Shown piece by piece: positions 7,431 through 14,483 of a stretch of DNA of 64,000 nucleotides. The notes under the pieces are model-generated. The model was given only the letters and a program-made list of their open reading frames with translations. It did no database searches and had not been told where the DNA came from. The stretch spans positions 1 through 64,000 of the forward strand of contig JAHHSA010000006.1 in NCBI GenBank assembly GCA_020025475.1. The letters are read 5' to 3'. The stretch is from Oscillibacter sp. (GTDB lineage Bacteria; Bacillota; Clostridia; Oscillospirales; Oscillospiraceae). How positions within the stretch are numbered: the stretch's first letter is position 1; every line of letters begins with the position of its first letter. Made by a program: the position numbers and the translations under genes.

Positions 7431-8999
7431 ATGAGCGCATCAAGAGAAAAGAAGACCCGTCAGGATCTGACCGGCACAGGCTGGAATGATCCCAAAACCG
7501 CCCGCGAGGCAGCGGCCCAAAAGGCCGACAAGCGTACCAACGCAATGTACACTTTGATTGCAGTGGTGTTTGTGCTGGTCGCAGCAGCCGCCATTATCTG
7601 GCGTTCTAACATTATCCCAAAGACGGTCACTGCCGTCACCGTTGATGGAGAGAACTACAAGGCCAGCGAAGTGTCCATGTACTACAAGAATGTTGTCCGT
7701 GGCTTCATGACCCCCGACAACTATCAGCTGCTGGGCTATCTGGGTGTCAACATGAATGCACCTCTGGACGGTCAGACCATGTCTGAGACAGCAGCCAAGG
7801 TTTTTGACTGCGAGCCCGGCACTTCCTGGAAGGACTACTTCCTGGAGGAAACCATGCAGCAGATCGCCGAGGTGCAGGCTGTTCTGAAAACTGCTGAGGA
7901 AGAGGGTTTTGTCTATCCCGACAGCGTTCAGCAGCAGTACGATCAGGCCATGGAGGATCTGAAGACCGCAGCTGCCTCCAGTAATGTCTCTGTAAATAAG
8001 TATCTGCAAAGCAGCATGGGCCGGACAATGAACGAGTCCATCTACAGTGAACACCTGCTGCGTATGCTCAAGCACGATGCTTACATGGAGGCATATGCTG
8101 ACAGCCTCACCTACACCGACGAGCAGATCAGCAGCGCTTACAAGGCTGACAGCAAGCAGTTCGATAAGGTACATTATGAAAGCATCATTGTGGATGGCAC
8201 CGCTGAGATGAATACTGACGCCGATGGCAATCCTGTTCCCCCCACTGATGAGGAGAACGCCGCTGCCAAGGCTGCCGCTAAGGCCGCTGCCGACCAGATG
8301 CTCACCTCCTGGAAGAGCGGTTCCAGCCTGGAGTCTCTGGCCGATGGCAACGAGAAGGCTGATTACTCTGACAACCAGAAGTCTGCCTATGCTGCAAGTT
8401 CCACCGTTTCCGAATGGCTGTTTGATGACTCCCGCAAGGCTGGCGATGCCGCTGTCCTGGAAACTGGCAGCACATACACCCTGGTGGTCTTCCGCGATCG
8501 GTTCCGTGAGAGCGGTGACACCATCAACGTTCGTCACATTCTGATTCGTCCGGAAGCTTCTCAGCTCACCTCCTCTGATGAGGGCTACGCTGATGAGCAG
8601 GCCAAGCTGAAGGCTGACGCCAAGGCTAAGGCCGAAGAAATTCTGAATCAGTGGAAGTCCGGTGAGGCAACTGAGGATTCCTTCGCACAGCTGGCTGTTG
8701 AAAACTCCGCAGACAGCAATGCCGCGCAGGGTGGCCTCTACACCCAGGTTGCCCAGGGCGACATGGTGGATACATTCAATGACTGGTGCTTTGAAAACGG
8801 CCGTAAGGCCGGCGACACCGGCATTGTGGAGACCGACTTTGGTTACCATATTATGTACTTTGTCGGCACTGACCTCCCCAAGTGGAAGGCTGATGTGACC
8901 GCTAGCCTGAAGAATGATGATTACACTGCATGGTCTGAGCAGTTTGGTGCAGACTATACCAAGGAGATTCACAGCTTCGGCGCAAAGTTTGTTGCCTGA
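7431..8999 (+). CDS. Membrane-anchored parvulin-type peptidyl-prolyl isomerase (PrsA/SurA-like)
   Basis: An extracytoplasmic folding factor of 522 residues. It has a charged cytoplasmic N terminus, one membrane helix at about residues 38-58, an N-terminal SurA-like chaperone region, and a C-terminal parvulin domain (INVRHILIRPEA at about 365-376, then LAVENSADSNAAQGG and a closing ETDFGYHIMYFVG). The middle region (about 290-365) carries a second, diverged copy of the parvulin end: RKAGDAAVLETGSTYTLVVF resembles RKAGDTGIVETDFGYHIMYF. There is no lipobox, unlike Bacillus PrsA, so anchoring is by the helix. The ATG follows GAGAGGA. Alanine- and aspartate-rich low-complexity stretches are prominent. 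Confidence 0.9.
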   Translation: MSASREKKTRQDLTGTGWNDPKTAREAAAQKADKRTNAMYTLIAVVFVLVAAAAIIWRSNIIPKTVTAVTVDGENYKASEVSMYYKNVVRGFMTPDNYQLLGYLGVNMNAPLDGQTMSETAAKVFDCEPGTSWKDYFLEETMQQIAEVQAVLKTAEEEGFVYPDSVQQQYDQAMEDLKTAAASSNVSVNKYLQSSMGRTMNESIYSEHLLRMLKHDAYMEAYADSLTYTDEQISSAYKADSKQFDKVHYESIIVDGTAEMNTDADGNPVPPTDEENAAAKAAAKAAADQMLTSWKSGSSLESLADGNEKADYSDNQKSAYAASSTVSEWLFDDSRKAGDAAVLETGSTYTLVVFRDRFRESGDTINVRHILIRPEASQLTSSDEGYADEQAKLKADAKAKAEEILNQWKSGEATEDSFAQLAVENSADSNAAQGGLYTQVAQGDMVDTFNDWCFENGRKAGDTGIVETDFGYHIMYFVGTDLPKWKADVTASLKNDDYTAWSEQFGADYTKEIHSFGAKFVA

Positions 9000-9009
9000 T
9001 GATTTTTGG

Positions 9010-9044
9010 AAAGTCGGCTTTGAAGATTCAAAGCCGACTTTTTC
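9010..9044 (+). terminator. Terminator after the foldase gene
   Basis: Perfect inverted repeat 9011-9024 / 9027-9040 followed by TTTTTC. It stands only 20 bases before the tcdA start codon, so tcdA is read by leakage or from an unseen promoter. Confidence 0.8.
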
Positions 9045-9063
9045 TATATGGAGGTATATTCCG

Positions 9064-9792
9064 ATGCGTGAACAATTTCTACGCAATGAAATGCTCTGGG
9101 GGCCGGAAGGTCAGGAGCGTCTCTTTCATGCTCATGTAATTCTCTTCGGCCTGGGTGGTGTTGGAAGTTATGTAGCTGAATGTCTGGCAAGGGCCGGCGT
9201 TGGAGAGCTGACTCTGGTGGACAGTGATGAAGTTTCCGTGTCCAACATCAACCGTCAGCTGGAAGCACTGCATTCCACAGTTGGTCTGCCCAAAGCAGAG
9301 GCGGTAGCCAGAAGAATCCGGGACATCAATCCGGACATTATTTTGCATCCCATCCACGCACTCTACGATGCGCAGAGCCGAGACTGCTTCTTCCCTTCTG
9401 GCTGTCACTACGACTATATTGTGGATGCCATCGATCTGGTGACATGCAAGCTGGATCTGGCCGAAACCTCGCGTCGGCTGAAGATTCCGCTGATTATGGC
9501 TTTGGGCACCGGAAACAAGCTGGATCCCACTCAGCTGCGAGTTGCAGACATTTCTGAAACATTTGGCTGCTCTCTGGCTCGGGTCATGCGGAAAGAGCTC
9601 CGCTCCCGTGGGATCGAACATCAAAAAGTGGTGTTCAGCCCGGAGAGAGGCGTGCAGCCCCGTCAGCTGGAGACTCCACCTCCCGGACGCCGCAGTGTCC
9701 CTGCCAGCAATCCCTGGGTCCCGGCAACCGCTGGACTTCTGCTTGGCAGCGCTGTGGTACGGGATCTCCTCAGGGATCTGATTCCCTGCTGA
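9064..9792 (+). CDS. tcdA: tRNA threonylcarbamoyladenosine dehydratase TcdA (ThiF/MoeB/HesA family)
   Basis: An E1-like enzyme that uses ATP to cyclise the t6A37 modification of ANN-decoding tRNAs. The adenylation motif GLGGVGSYVAECLARAG occupies residues 29-45, followed by LVDSDEVSVSNINRQ (51-65) and the DAIDLVTCKLDL segment. The length of 242 residues suits TcdA/CsdL, and the MoeB-type zinc CxxC pairs are absent, which argues against MoeB or ThiF despite the molybdenum genes nearby. The ATG at 9064 follows GGAGGT; an in-frame extension upstream runs through the preceding terminator and is rejected. The C-terminal ARVMRKELRSRGI and SNPWVPATAGLLLGS motifs are typical of the family. Confidence 0.88.
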   Translation: MREQFLRNEMLWGPEGQERLFHAHVILFGLGGVGSYVAECLARAGVGELTLVDSDEVSVSNINRQLEALHSTVGLPKAEAVARRIRDINPDIILHPIHALYDAQSRDCFFPSGCHYDYIVDAIDLVTCKLDLAETSRRLKIPLIMALGTGNKLDPTQLRVADISETFGCSLARVMRKELRSRGIEHQKVVFSPERGVQPRQLETPPPGRRSVPASNPWVPATAGLLLGSAVVRDLLRDLIPC

Positions 9793-9810
9793 AATACTCC
9801 GACAAGCTGC

Positions 9811-9844
9811 GCCCCTGCTGCAGGCAACTGCCTGCAGCAGGGGC
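9811..9844 (+). terminator. Hairpin after tcdA
   Basis: A 16-base inverted repeat (GCCCCTGCTGCAGGCA and its complement). The T-tract is weak, so termination is likely but not certain. Confidence 0.55.
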
Positions 9845-9944
9845 TTGAACTTTATCTATCTTTTGTGAAACAACTCCCACATTGCAGAACAGCGTGTTAC
9901 GCAGTCTCCTCAGCAGCCCACTCCATTAGGTTTATCAGAAATAG

Positions 9945-9975
9945 AAAAACCCTGTCCGAAACGGACAGGGTTTTT
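9945..9975. terminator. Terminator of the rplJ-rplL operon
   Basis: Arms 9945-9958 and 9962-9975 (AAAAACCCTGTCCG with its complement), A-run on one side and T-run on the other. On the minus strand it ends the rplJL transcript directly after rplL. Confidence 0.88.
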
Positions 9976-9996
9976 GAAAGCTTTATGAAAACTGAA

Positions 9997-10365
9997 TTAC
10001 TTCAGCTCGCACTTAGCGCCAGCCTCTTCGAGCTGCTTCTTCATGGCCTCAGCATCGTCCTTGGAAACAGCTTCCTTCAGGGTCTTGGGAGCACCCTCGA
10101 CAGCAGCCTTAGCGTCAGCCAGGCCCAGGCCGGTGATCTCGCGGACAGCCTTGATGACCTTGATCTTGGCAGCAGCATCGAAGCCAGTCAGGACCACGTC
10201 GAACTCGGTCTTCTCCTCAGCGGCGGGAGCAGCAGCGGCAGCGGGAGCAGCCATAGCAGCAGCGGAAACGCCAAACTCTTCCTCCAGAGCGTGAACCAGC
10301 TCGGACAGCTCCAGAACGGTCAGGCCCTTGATCTCTTCGATCATAGCAGTAACTTTCTCAGACAT
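9997..10365 (-). CDS. rplL: Ribosomal protein L7/L12
   Basis: The multicopy acidic stalk protein of the large subunit that recruits translation factors; 122 residues. An N-terminal dimerisation helix (MSEKVTAMIEEIKGLTVLEL) is joined by an Ala-rich hinge to the C-terminal factor-binding domain (KTEFDVVLTGFDAAAKIKVIKAVREITGLGLADAKA...). The start at 10365 follows AGGAGG at 10375-10380; an extension of ten codons upstream lacks a ribosome site. It is the last gene of the rplJL transcript: a terminator follows and rpoB is not next, which departs from the common rplJL-rpoBC order. Confidence 0.98.
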   Translation of the reverse strand: MSEKVTAMIEEIKGLTVLELSELVHALEEEFGVSAAAMAAPAAAAAPAAEEKTEFDVVLTGFDAAAKIKVIKAVREITGLGLADAKAAVEGAPKTLKEAVSKDDAEAMKKQLEEAGAKCELK

Positions 10366-10416
10366 AGTATTGAACCTCCTGATAGTTAAAATCAATTAAT
10401 TATGTTGTCGTCCGAC

Positions 10417-10956
10417 TTATTCGGCGACGGGAGCGGATTCCTCGGCAGCCTCTTCGGCGGGAGCGCCGTTCTTCTCGGCGATCTGCTTCAGGACGACAGC
10501 CAGGCCGGTGATGGGAGCCAGCATGGTACCCAGAACCTGAGCCTGCAGGACAGGCAGTGCAGGGATGGAAGCCAGGGAGTTAATGGTAGCCAGATCGACG
10601 GGCTTGCCGTCCATGAAACCACCCTTGATGACAAACTTGTCATTCAGCTTCTTGGCGCAGTCGGCCATGACCCGAGCGGGAGTAACGGGATCATCGCACA
10701 GAGCCAGAGAAGTGGTGCCGTTCAGCAGCTCGTCCAGCTCGCTCAGGCCGGTGTTGTTGAAAGCGAAGCGGAGCAGAGTGTTCTTGACAACTGCGTAATC
10801 CACATTGCTCTCGCGGCACTCCTTACGCAGAGCGGTGTCTTCTTCAACGGTAATACCCTTGTAGTCGACAATCACACCTGCGGTGGCCTTCTGAATCTTC
10901 TCGGTCAGCTCGGCAACGATAGCCTGCTTCTCAGATAAGACCTTTGCGTTAGGCAT
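10417..10956 (-). CDS. rplJ: Ribosomal protein L10
   Basis: Stalk base protein that binds 23S rRNA and anchors L7/L12 dimers; 179 residues. The N-terminal rRNA-binding part contains IVDYKGITVEEDTALRKECR and VVKNTLLRFAF, and the C-terminal helix that carries L7/L12 ends in an acidic/Ala-rich tail. The start is set at 10956 (MPNAKVLSEKQ) with GGAGGTG at 10966-10972. A longer in-frame reading upstream is the L10 leader RNA and is not coding. The gene and rplL are expected to be autoregulated by the L10-(L12)4 complex binding this leader. Confidence 0.98.
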   Translation of the reverse strand: MPNAKVLSEKQAIVAELTEKIQKATAGVIVDYKGITVEEDTALRKECRESNVDYAVVKNTLLRFAFNNTGLSELDELLNGTTSLALCDDPVTPARVMADCAKKLNDKFVIKGGFMDGKPVDLATINSLASIPALPVLQAQVLGTMLAPITGLAVVLKQIAEKNGAPAEEAAEESAPVAE

Positions 10957-11002
10957 TCTTGTGTTCACCTCCAGAGATTTGTAGGTGCGTTCAAAAAGGA
11001 AA

Positions 11003-11032
11003 CCGTCCTTGTGACAAAAGACACAAGGACGG
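11003..11032 (-). terminator. Attenuator hairpin in the rplJL leader
   Basis: Eleven-base stem (CCGTCCTTGTG with CACAAGGACGG) followed on the minus strand by TTTCCTTTTT. Its position, between the L10-binding element and rplJ, suits an intrinsic attenuator reducing stalk synthesis. Confidence 0.7.
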
Positions 11033-11102
11033 ATAGCAATCTCACGATAGCCGCCCTCGGCAGGACTTACGGGTTTTACCCACCTGCTGTCTTTGGAACG
11101 CA
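11033..11102 (-). promoter_or_regulatory. Ribosomal protein L10 leader
   Basis: Cis-regulatory RNA in the 5' region of rplJ-rplL, bound by L10-L12. On the minus strand the core reads AGACAGCAGGTGGG...CCGTAAGTCCTGCCGAGG, where GCAGG pairs with CCTGC around an internal stem; this matches the conserved L10 leader as I recall it. It begins right after the promoter and ends before the attenuator. Confidence 0.8.
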
Positions 11103-11108
11103 TCTAAT

Positions 11109-11137
11109 ATTATATTTAAGTATCTCACAAATGTCAA
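11109..11137 (-). promoter_or_regulatory. Consensus promoter of rplJ-rplL
   Basis: On the minus strand TTGACA and TATAAT, both perfect consensus, are separated by 17 bases. Strong constitutive sigma-A promoter located between rplA and the L10 leader. Confidence 0.9.
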
Positions 11138-11258
11138 TACCAAAATATCATATTTTTAGAGAAATTTCGCGACTGCGACTTTCCTCTTCTTCCCGATCCA
11201 TGCTAACTGCACAAACCAGGTGCACTCAACAGGGCGACATGGTGTCGTCTTCTTGAGA

Positions 11259-11951
11259 TTAGACCAACTTAGCGGTGCTCATCTTGACGCCCGGGCCCAT
11301 GGTAGAAGCGACAACGCAGCTACGGATATACTGGCCCTTAGCGGAAGCGGGCTTTGCCTTCACGATAGCACCCATCAAAGCACTGTAGTTCTCGGCCAGC
11401 TTCTCAGCGCCGAAGGACACCTTGCCAATGGGGCAGTGGATGATGTTGGTCTTGTCCAGGCGATACTCGATCTTACCGGCCTTGACTTCCTTGACAGCCT
11501 TGGCAACGTCGGGGGTGACGGTACCAGCCTTGGGAGAGGGCATCAGGCCCTTGGGGCCCAGAACCTTACCAAGGCGGCCAACCAGGCCCATCATGTCGGG
11601 GCTGGCAACAACAACGTCGAAGTCAAACCAGTTTTCCTTCTGGATCTTCTCGACCATGTCCATATCGCCAACGAAGTCTGCGCCGGCCTCGCGGGCAGCG
11701 TCAGCCTTATCGCCCTTGGCGAAAACCAGCACACGGACGGTCTTACCGGTGCCGTGGGGCAGCACGATAGCGCCACGGACCTGCTGATCGGCGTGACGAG
11801 AGTCGACACCCAACTTGACGTGCAGCTCAACGGTCTCGTCGAACTTTGCGCTGGCGGTCTTGCAAATGAGCTCCATGCCCTCGGCAGTCTCGTACTGGAC
11901 GTTCTTGTCGATCAGCTTGGCACTCTCCTGATATTTCTTGCCTCTAAACAA
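11259..11951 (-). CDS. rplA: Ribosomal protein L1
   Basis: Large-subunit protein of the L1 stalk that helps release deacylated tRNA, and usually a translational repressor of its own operon. The 230-residue length is standard. Typical segments include FDETVELHVKLGVD, the GTGK-containing LPHGTGKTVRVLVF, and the signature LGKVLGPKGLMPSPKAGTVT. The ATG follows AGGAGGAAG. It lies downstream of rplK on the minus strand with an 83-base gap. No clear terminator was seen between it and the rplJL promoter. Confidence 0.98.
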   Translation of the reverse strand: MFRGKKYQESAKLIDKNVQYETAEGMELICKTASAKFDETVELHVKLGVDSRHADQQVRGAIVLPHGTGKTVRVLVFAKGDKADAAREAGADFVGDMDMVEKIQKENWFDFDVVVASPDMMGLVGRLGKVLGPKGLMPSPKAGTVTPDVAKAVKEVKAGKIEYRLDKTNIIHCPIGKVSFGAEKLAENYSALMGAIVKAKPASAKGQYIRSCVVASTMGPGVKMSTAKLV

Positions 11952-12034
11952 TGTTACTTCCTCCTCATAGTGGTCTTACGGAATGAAATCCTCCCACTGT
12001 CTGTGGCGGCTGCATAGCCGCTCAGTGTGTATAA

Positions 12035-12460
12035 TTACTCTTCGACGGTAACGCCCATGCTGCGGCAGGTACCAGCGACCATGCTCATAGCGGCTTCCAG
12101 GGATGCAGCGTTCAGGTCCTTCATCTTGATCTCAGCAATCTTCTGAATAGAGGCCTTGGAAATGGTAGCAACCTTGGTCTTGTTGGGGACACCGGAACCG
12201 GACTCGATGTTGCACTCCTTCTTGATCAGGACAGCCGCGGGGGGAGTCTTGGTAATGAAGGTGAAGGAACGATCAGAGTAAACGGTGATGACAACGGGAA
12301 TGATCATGCCCATGTCGTTCTTAGTGCGCTCGTTGAACTCCTTGGTGAAAGCAGCGATGTTGACACCGTGCTGGCCCAGAGCAGGACCAACGGGGGGTGC
12401 GGGAGTTGCCTTGCCTGCGGGGATCTGGAGCTTCACGTAACCTGTAATCTTCTGTGCCAC
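12035..12460 (-). CDS. rplK: Ribosomal protein L11
   Basis: Protein of the GTPase-associated centre, binding 23S rRNA next to the stalk. The 141-residue sequence shows the N-terminal KLQIPAGKATPAPPVGPALGQ proline-rich segment and the C-terminal rRNA-binding domain (ISKASIQKIAEIKMKDLNAASLEAAMSMVAGTCRSMGV). The start follows AGGAGGTGC. It lies between nusG and rplA, as is usual; the 130-base gap before it contains a small GC hairpin (CGCGCCC...GGGCGC) but no obvious promoter. Confidence 0.98.
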   Translation of the reverse strand: MAQKITGYVKLQIPAGKATPAPPVGPALGQHGVNIAAFTKEFNERTKNDMGMIIPVVITVYSDRSFTFITKTPPAAVLIKKECNIESGSGVPNKTKVATISKASIQKIAEIKMKDLNAASLEAAMSMVAGTCRSMGVTVEE

Positions 12461-12590
12461 GGAGTAGCACCTCCTAAATCAATAAATGTGGTCGGACGTT
12501 AGGTCCGTCCTTGGCGGGGCTTTATTACCCCTCCCACTTTTGCCGAATTTCTCCGACAGGTTTTGCGCCCTCGGGCGCGGTAATTTTTAA

Positions 12591-13115
12591 TTAGTCCTGA
12601 ACCTCGACTTGGTCCAGTTCCAGCTCGACGGATGTCTCTCTGCCGAACATGGAGACCATCACGCTGACGCGGTCCTTTTCAGGCTCGATCTCCTCGACGA
12701 CACCAGTAAAGCTGGCCAGCGGGCCGTCCACAATTTTGACGTGGTCGCCCACATGATAGCTGACAACGATCTCGTGCTTTTCCATGCCCATGGCAAGGAC
12801 CTCTTCCTCTGTCAGGGGAATGGGCTTGTTGGCAGAACCGACAAAGCCGGTCACACCGCGAACATTGCGCACCAGATGCCAAGTGTCATCAGTCAAGACC
12901 ATTTTGATCAGCACGTAACCAGGGAATACCTTCCGCTCCACCTCTTTGGTGACGCCGGATTCGGTAACCTCTTTCACGGTCTCCATGGGGACTTCCATCC
13001 GAAGGATCACGTCCTCCATGCCGCGGCCGGTAACAAATTTTTCAATGCTGGTCTTGACGGCATTCTCATAGCCGGAATAGGTATGAATCACATACCACTT
13101 CGCGCTGTCTGACAT
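12591..13115 (-). CDS. nusG: Transcription termination/antitermination protein NusG
   Basis: RNA-polymerase-binding elongation factor that couples transcription to other processes. The N-terminal NGN domain opens with KWYVIHTYSGYENAVKTSIE and contains FPGYVLIKMVLTDDTWHLVRNVRGVTGFVG; the C-terminal KOW domain is at about residues 120-174 (VGDHVKIVDGPLASFTGVVEEI). The length of 174 residues is normal. It is 12 bases after secE, so the two are cotranscribed. Confidence 0.98.
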   Translation of the reverse strand: MSDSAKWYVIHTYSGYENAVKTSIEKFVTGRGMEDVILRMEVPMETVKEVTESGVTKEVERKVFPGYVLIKMVLTDDTWHLVRNVRGVTGFVGSANKPIPLTEEEVLAMGMEKHEIVVSYHVGDHVKIVDGPLASFTGVVEEIEPEKDRVSVMVSMFGRETSVELELDQVEVQD

Positions 13116-13127
13116 AGTCGTTTCTCC

Positions 13128-13337
13128 TTACGCCGCAAACAGTTTGAGGATCATTTCAACAGCGGAAACCGCCACAAAGTCGAAGATCCAGATGCATGCG
13201 CCGATCAGCAGGGAGCACAGCAGCACCGTACCGGTGTTCTTGGTAACTGTCTCCTTGTTGGGCCAAACAACCTTCTTAAGCTCGCTTTTCATCTCACGGA
13301 ACCAGTGGCCCCGGGTCTTCTTAGCTTCTTCTGCCAT
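13128..13337 (-). CDS. secE: Preprotein translocase subunit SecE
   Basis: Small essential subunit of the SecYEG channel, 69 residues. It has the conserved amphipathic start (HWFREMKSELKKVVWPNKETVTKNT) followed by one membrane helix (VLLCSLLIGACIWIFDFVAV). It lies between rpmG and nusG, the usual place in Firmicutes. Confidence 0.97.
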   Translation of the reverse strand: MAEEAKKTRGHWFREMKSELKKVVWPNKETVTKNTGTVLLCSLLIGACIWIFDFVAVSAVEMILKLFAA

Positions 13338-13370
13338 TTTGTTACACGCCCTTTCTAATATTCGTCGCCA

Positions 13371-13520
13371 TTACTTGGTTTCGCTGTGGAGCGTGTGCTT
13401 TCTGCAGAAGGGGCAATACTTGTTGAGTTCCAGCTTATCGGGAGTGTTCTTCTTGTTCTTCATCGTATTGTAGTTTCTCTGCTTGCACTCGTTGCATCTC
13501 AAAGTGACTTTAACGCGCAT
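13371..13520 (-). CDS. rpmG: Ribosomal protein L33
   Basis: A 49-residue large-subunit protein. Translation gives MRVKVTLRCNECKQRNYNT, then MKNKKNTPDKLELNKYCPFC and a basic end; the two CxxC pairs (CNEC and CPFC) mark the zinc-binding C+ form of L33. The start is preceded by AGGAGGTG at 13526-13533. It is the first gene of the rpmG-secE-nusG-rplK-rplA transcript. Confidence 0.95.
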   Translation of the reverse strand: MRVKVTLRCNECKQRNYNTMKNKKNTPDKLELNKYCPFCRKHTLHSETK

Positions 13521-13542
13521 CTAACGGCACCTCCTTATTATT

Positions 13543-13574
13543 GGTATCCAGATCCGGCTTTAGCCGGGGATACC
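13543..13574 (-). promoter_or_regulatory. Nested hairpin in the rpmG leader
   Basis: On the minus strand GGTATCC pairs with GGATACC, enclosing a second stem CCGGCT/AGCCGG. It lies about 23 bases upstream of the rpmG start in a ~135-base leader. It may be an autoregulatory or processing element; I do not recognise it as a known family. Confidence 0.45.
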
Positions 13575-13664
13575 GACTGCCTCCCTGCCAAAGGTAACTA
13601 TGCGGCCATGCCCGAAAAGCGAAAATGCGCACAACAACACAGCCCTTTTTCACAGGTAAATCTG

Positions 13665-13693
13665 ATTGTACTACAGGAGTTTCAAAACGTCAA
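13665..13693 (-). promoter_or_regulatory. Promoter of rpmG-secE-nusG-rplK-rplA
   Basis: On the minus strand TTGACG and TACAAT with a 17-base spacer, about 145 bases before rpmG. The remaining gap 13694-13868 is AT-rich and contains TATAAT-like sequences that may serve ruvX on the plus strand. Confidence 0.8.
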
Positions 13694-13868
13694 TACTTTT
13701 ATCAAATATTTTCCCTTTTTTCAGTTTATTTTCCATTCTGCCCTGCCCCGACTTGCGCCGTCCCGGGTGCCTATGATAAGATGACTGTGGTTTCATGTGC
13801 AATCAGACCATTTCTCCAGCAGTATACTATATATAATATGATGTTTCCAGTGGAAAGCGAGGTTTTTT

Positions 13869-14288
13869 ATGAGAATTATGGCCATCGACTATGGGGATGC
13901 CCATACCGGTATCGCCATCTCCGACCCCACCGGCTTTCTGGCCGGCTATACCACCACCATCGACGCTTACCGTCCAGAGGTGGTAGCAGACCGCATCGCC
14001 GCACTTGCAGAGGAGCACGGTGTGGAGGAGCTGGTGCTGGGCTATCCCAAAAACATGGACGGATCGGTCGGTCCCCGTGCGGAGAAAGCTGTCGCCATGG
14101 GTGAGCTGCTCAAGTCTGTCACTTCCCTGCCAGTCACTCTCTGGGATGAGCGTCGCACAACCATCGATGCTCACCAGATTCTGATGGCCGGCGGAAAAAA
14201 TGCCAAAAAGCGTAAAAAAGTAGTAGATGCCGTGGCTGCTTCCTTGATTCTGGAAGGCTATCTCACCTACCGCAAATCCCGTGGATAA
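13869..14288 (+). CDS. ruvX: Holliday junction resolvase-like protein YqgF/RuvX
   Basis: RNase H-fold protein of the YqgF family, linked to pre-16S rRNA 5'-end processing and/or junction resolution. The 139-residue length is standard. Motifs are MAIDYGDAHTGIAISDP with the catalytic Asp at residue 7, LVLGYPKNMDG, LWDERRTT and the closing DAVAASLILEGYL with its late Asp. It is a single gene here between divergent and downstream terminators rather than next to alaS, its frequent neighbour. Confidence 0.92.
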   Translation: MRIMAIDYGDAHTGIAISDPTGFLAGYTTTIDAYRPEVVADRIAALAEEHGVEELVLGYPKNMDGSVGPRAEKAVAMGELLKSVTSLPVTLWDERRTTIDAHQILMAGGKNAKKRKKVVDAVAASLILEGYLTYRKSRG

Positions 14289-14296
14289 CACCAAAT

Positions 14297-14327
14297 CCCC
14301 CGAGAGTGCAGTTCTCGGGGGTTCTTT
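14297..14327 (+). terminator. Terminator of ruvX
   Basis: CCCCCGAGA (14297-14305) pairs with TCTCGGGGG (14313-14321), followed by TTCTTTT. Confidence 0.85.
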
Positions 14328-14361
14328 TGTAGATTTTGTGCGAATCTACTTGAATCCCAAC

Positions 14362-14390
14362 TTGTTTCCGCTTTAGAGTTGTGCTATCAT
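14362..14390 (+). promoter_or_regulatory. Promoter of gdhA
   Basis: TTGTTT and TATCAT with a 17-base spacer; the start codon follows about 85 bases after the predicted start site. Confidence 0.55.
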
Positions 14391-14483
14391 GACAAAAGAA
14401 GCTACGTGAGTCTCTTAAATTTTGAAGTTTGTGCGACCATTTGACGAGATCCACAGACGATTTTGTAAGGAGGATCTATCAGG

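Noticed and set aside
9064..9792. MoeB (molybdopterin synthase sulfurylase) because of the molybdenum genes nearby
   Set aside because: The zinc-binding CxxC pairs of MoeB/ThiF are missing and the C-terminal motifs are those of TcdA.
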